NCBI RefSeq assembly: GCF_002835805.1 | Contig: NZ_PISE01000014.1 | Span: 1-64,000, forward strand | From: Niallia nealsonii | GTDB taxonomy: Bacteria; Bacillota; Bacilli; Bacillales; Cytobacillaceae | DNA length: 64,000 nt | Direction of reading: 5' to 3' | Shown here: in pieces, positions 63,900-64,000 of the stretch | Layout of the letters: every line of letters begins with the position of its first letter | How positions within the stretch are numbered: position 1 is the first letter of the stretch | The notes under the pieces: generated by a model | Seen by the model: the letters and a program-made list of their open reading frames with translations, nothing else | Database searches by the model: none | What the model was told of the DNA's origin: nothing | Translations under genes and position numbers: made by a program

Positions 63900-64000
63900 G
63901 TGGAACATATTGAGGAAGTTATTTTAGAAATGAAAAACGAGATTAACCAAAGAAAAAATAAGAAGCTGAACATTAAACTGAGGACTTTTCTTGGTAAATT
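63900..64000 (+). CDS. Unidentified gene, 5' part only
   Basis: GTG 63900 with AAGGAG eight bases upstream opens a frame to the window edge that begins VEHIEEVILEMKNEINQRKN (Met at the start when translated). 33 residues are visible, helical and charged. No family can be assigned. Confidence 0.55.
   Translation, partial: MEHIEEVILEMKNEINQRKNKKLNIKLRTFLGK

Noticed and set aside
1-64000. CRISPR arrays, rRNA genes, conjugation or phage structural genes
   Set aside because: I saw no regularly spaced direct repeats, no rRNA-like sequence, and no relaxase, T4SS, capsid, portal or tail proteins.

Overview
The window comes from a low-GC, spore-forming Firmicute of the Bacillaceae type. The evidence is a Bacillus-style gltC/gltAB locus, a FapR operator in front of a fabH gene, a UDP-glucose pair in the order of B. 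subtilis ytdA-ytcA, a Spo0E-like protein, and AGGAGG-type ribosome binding sites throughout. I cannot name the species from the sequence alone.

Layout. Positions 1-126 are the right end of an IS3-family element that runs off the window. Positions 0.4-22 kb are mostly chromosomal housekeeping: gltC, gltA and gltB (glutamate synthase), a zinc alcohol dehydrogenase, an APC amino acid permease, fabH, several small enzymes (GNAT, DinB, VOC), a cluster of two kinase-like proteins and a glycosyltransferase facing UDP-glucose dehydrogenase and UTP-glucose-1-phosphate uridylyltransferase, and an HD hydrolase. Positions 23-35 kb are a catabolic locus: a LysR regulator divergent from a tightly packed ten-gene run (amidase, five-gene Opp/Dpp ABC transporter, isochorismatase-like hydrolase, AtzG-like small protein, second amidase, MFS exporter). 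This looks like import and stepwise hydrolysis of an amide, ureide or biuret-like nitrogen compound. Positions 35-42 kb hold a UPF1-like helicase, an orphan cyclic-di-GMP-I riboswitch, a Spo0E-like gene, an IS607-type element (intact TnpB, broken serine recombinase), a 33-residue peptide gene with its own promoter and terminator, and decayed genes.

From a tRNA-Val (GAC) at 42.3 kb to the right edge the DNA is an integrated genomic island. It starts with a tyrosine integrase behind an attenuator-like hairpin, XRE-type regulators and a replication-initiator-like protein. It then becomes a defence-type region: a single-chain nuclease-methylase-specificity protein, an HD domain fused to a GHKL (Hsp90-like) ATPase, a second small tyrosine recombinase, a GIY-YIG protein, an OLD-family ATPase/TOPRIM nuclease with a divergent nuclease-like gene, a remnant of a DisA_N/DAC-like gene, a frameshifted PD-(D/E)XK nuclease, and an HNH nuclease overlapping a small membrane protein. 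No conjugation or virion genes are visible and the far attachment site was not found, so the island probably continues past the window.

The most unusual items are the HD-GHKL ATPase beside the single-chain restriction-type enzyme, the OLD / GIY-YIG / nuclease-like trio, the orphan c-di-GMP riboswitch, the amphipathic peptide gene, and the integrase whose ribosome binding site lies inside a terminator-like hairpin with a competing upstream arm.
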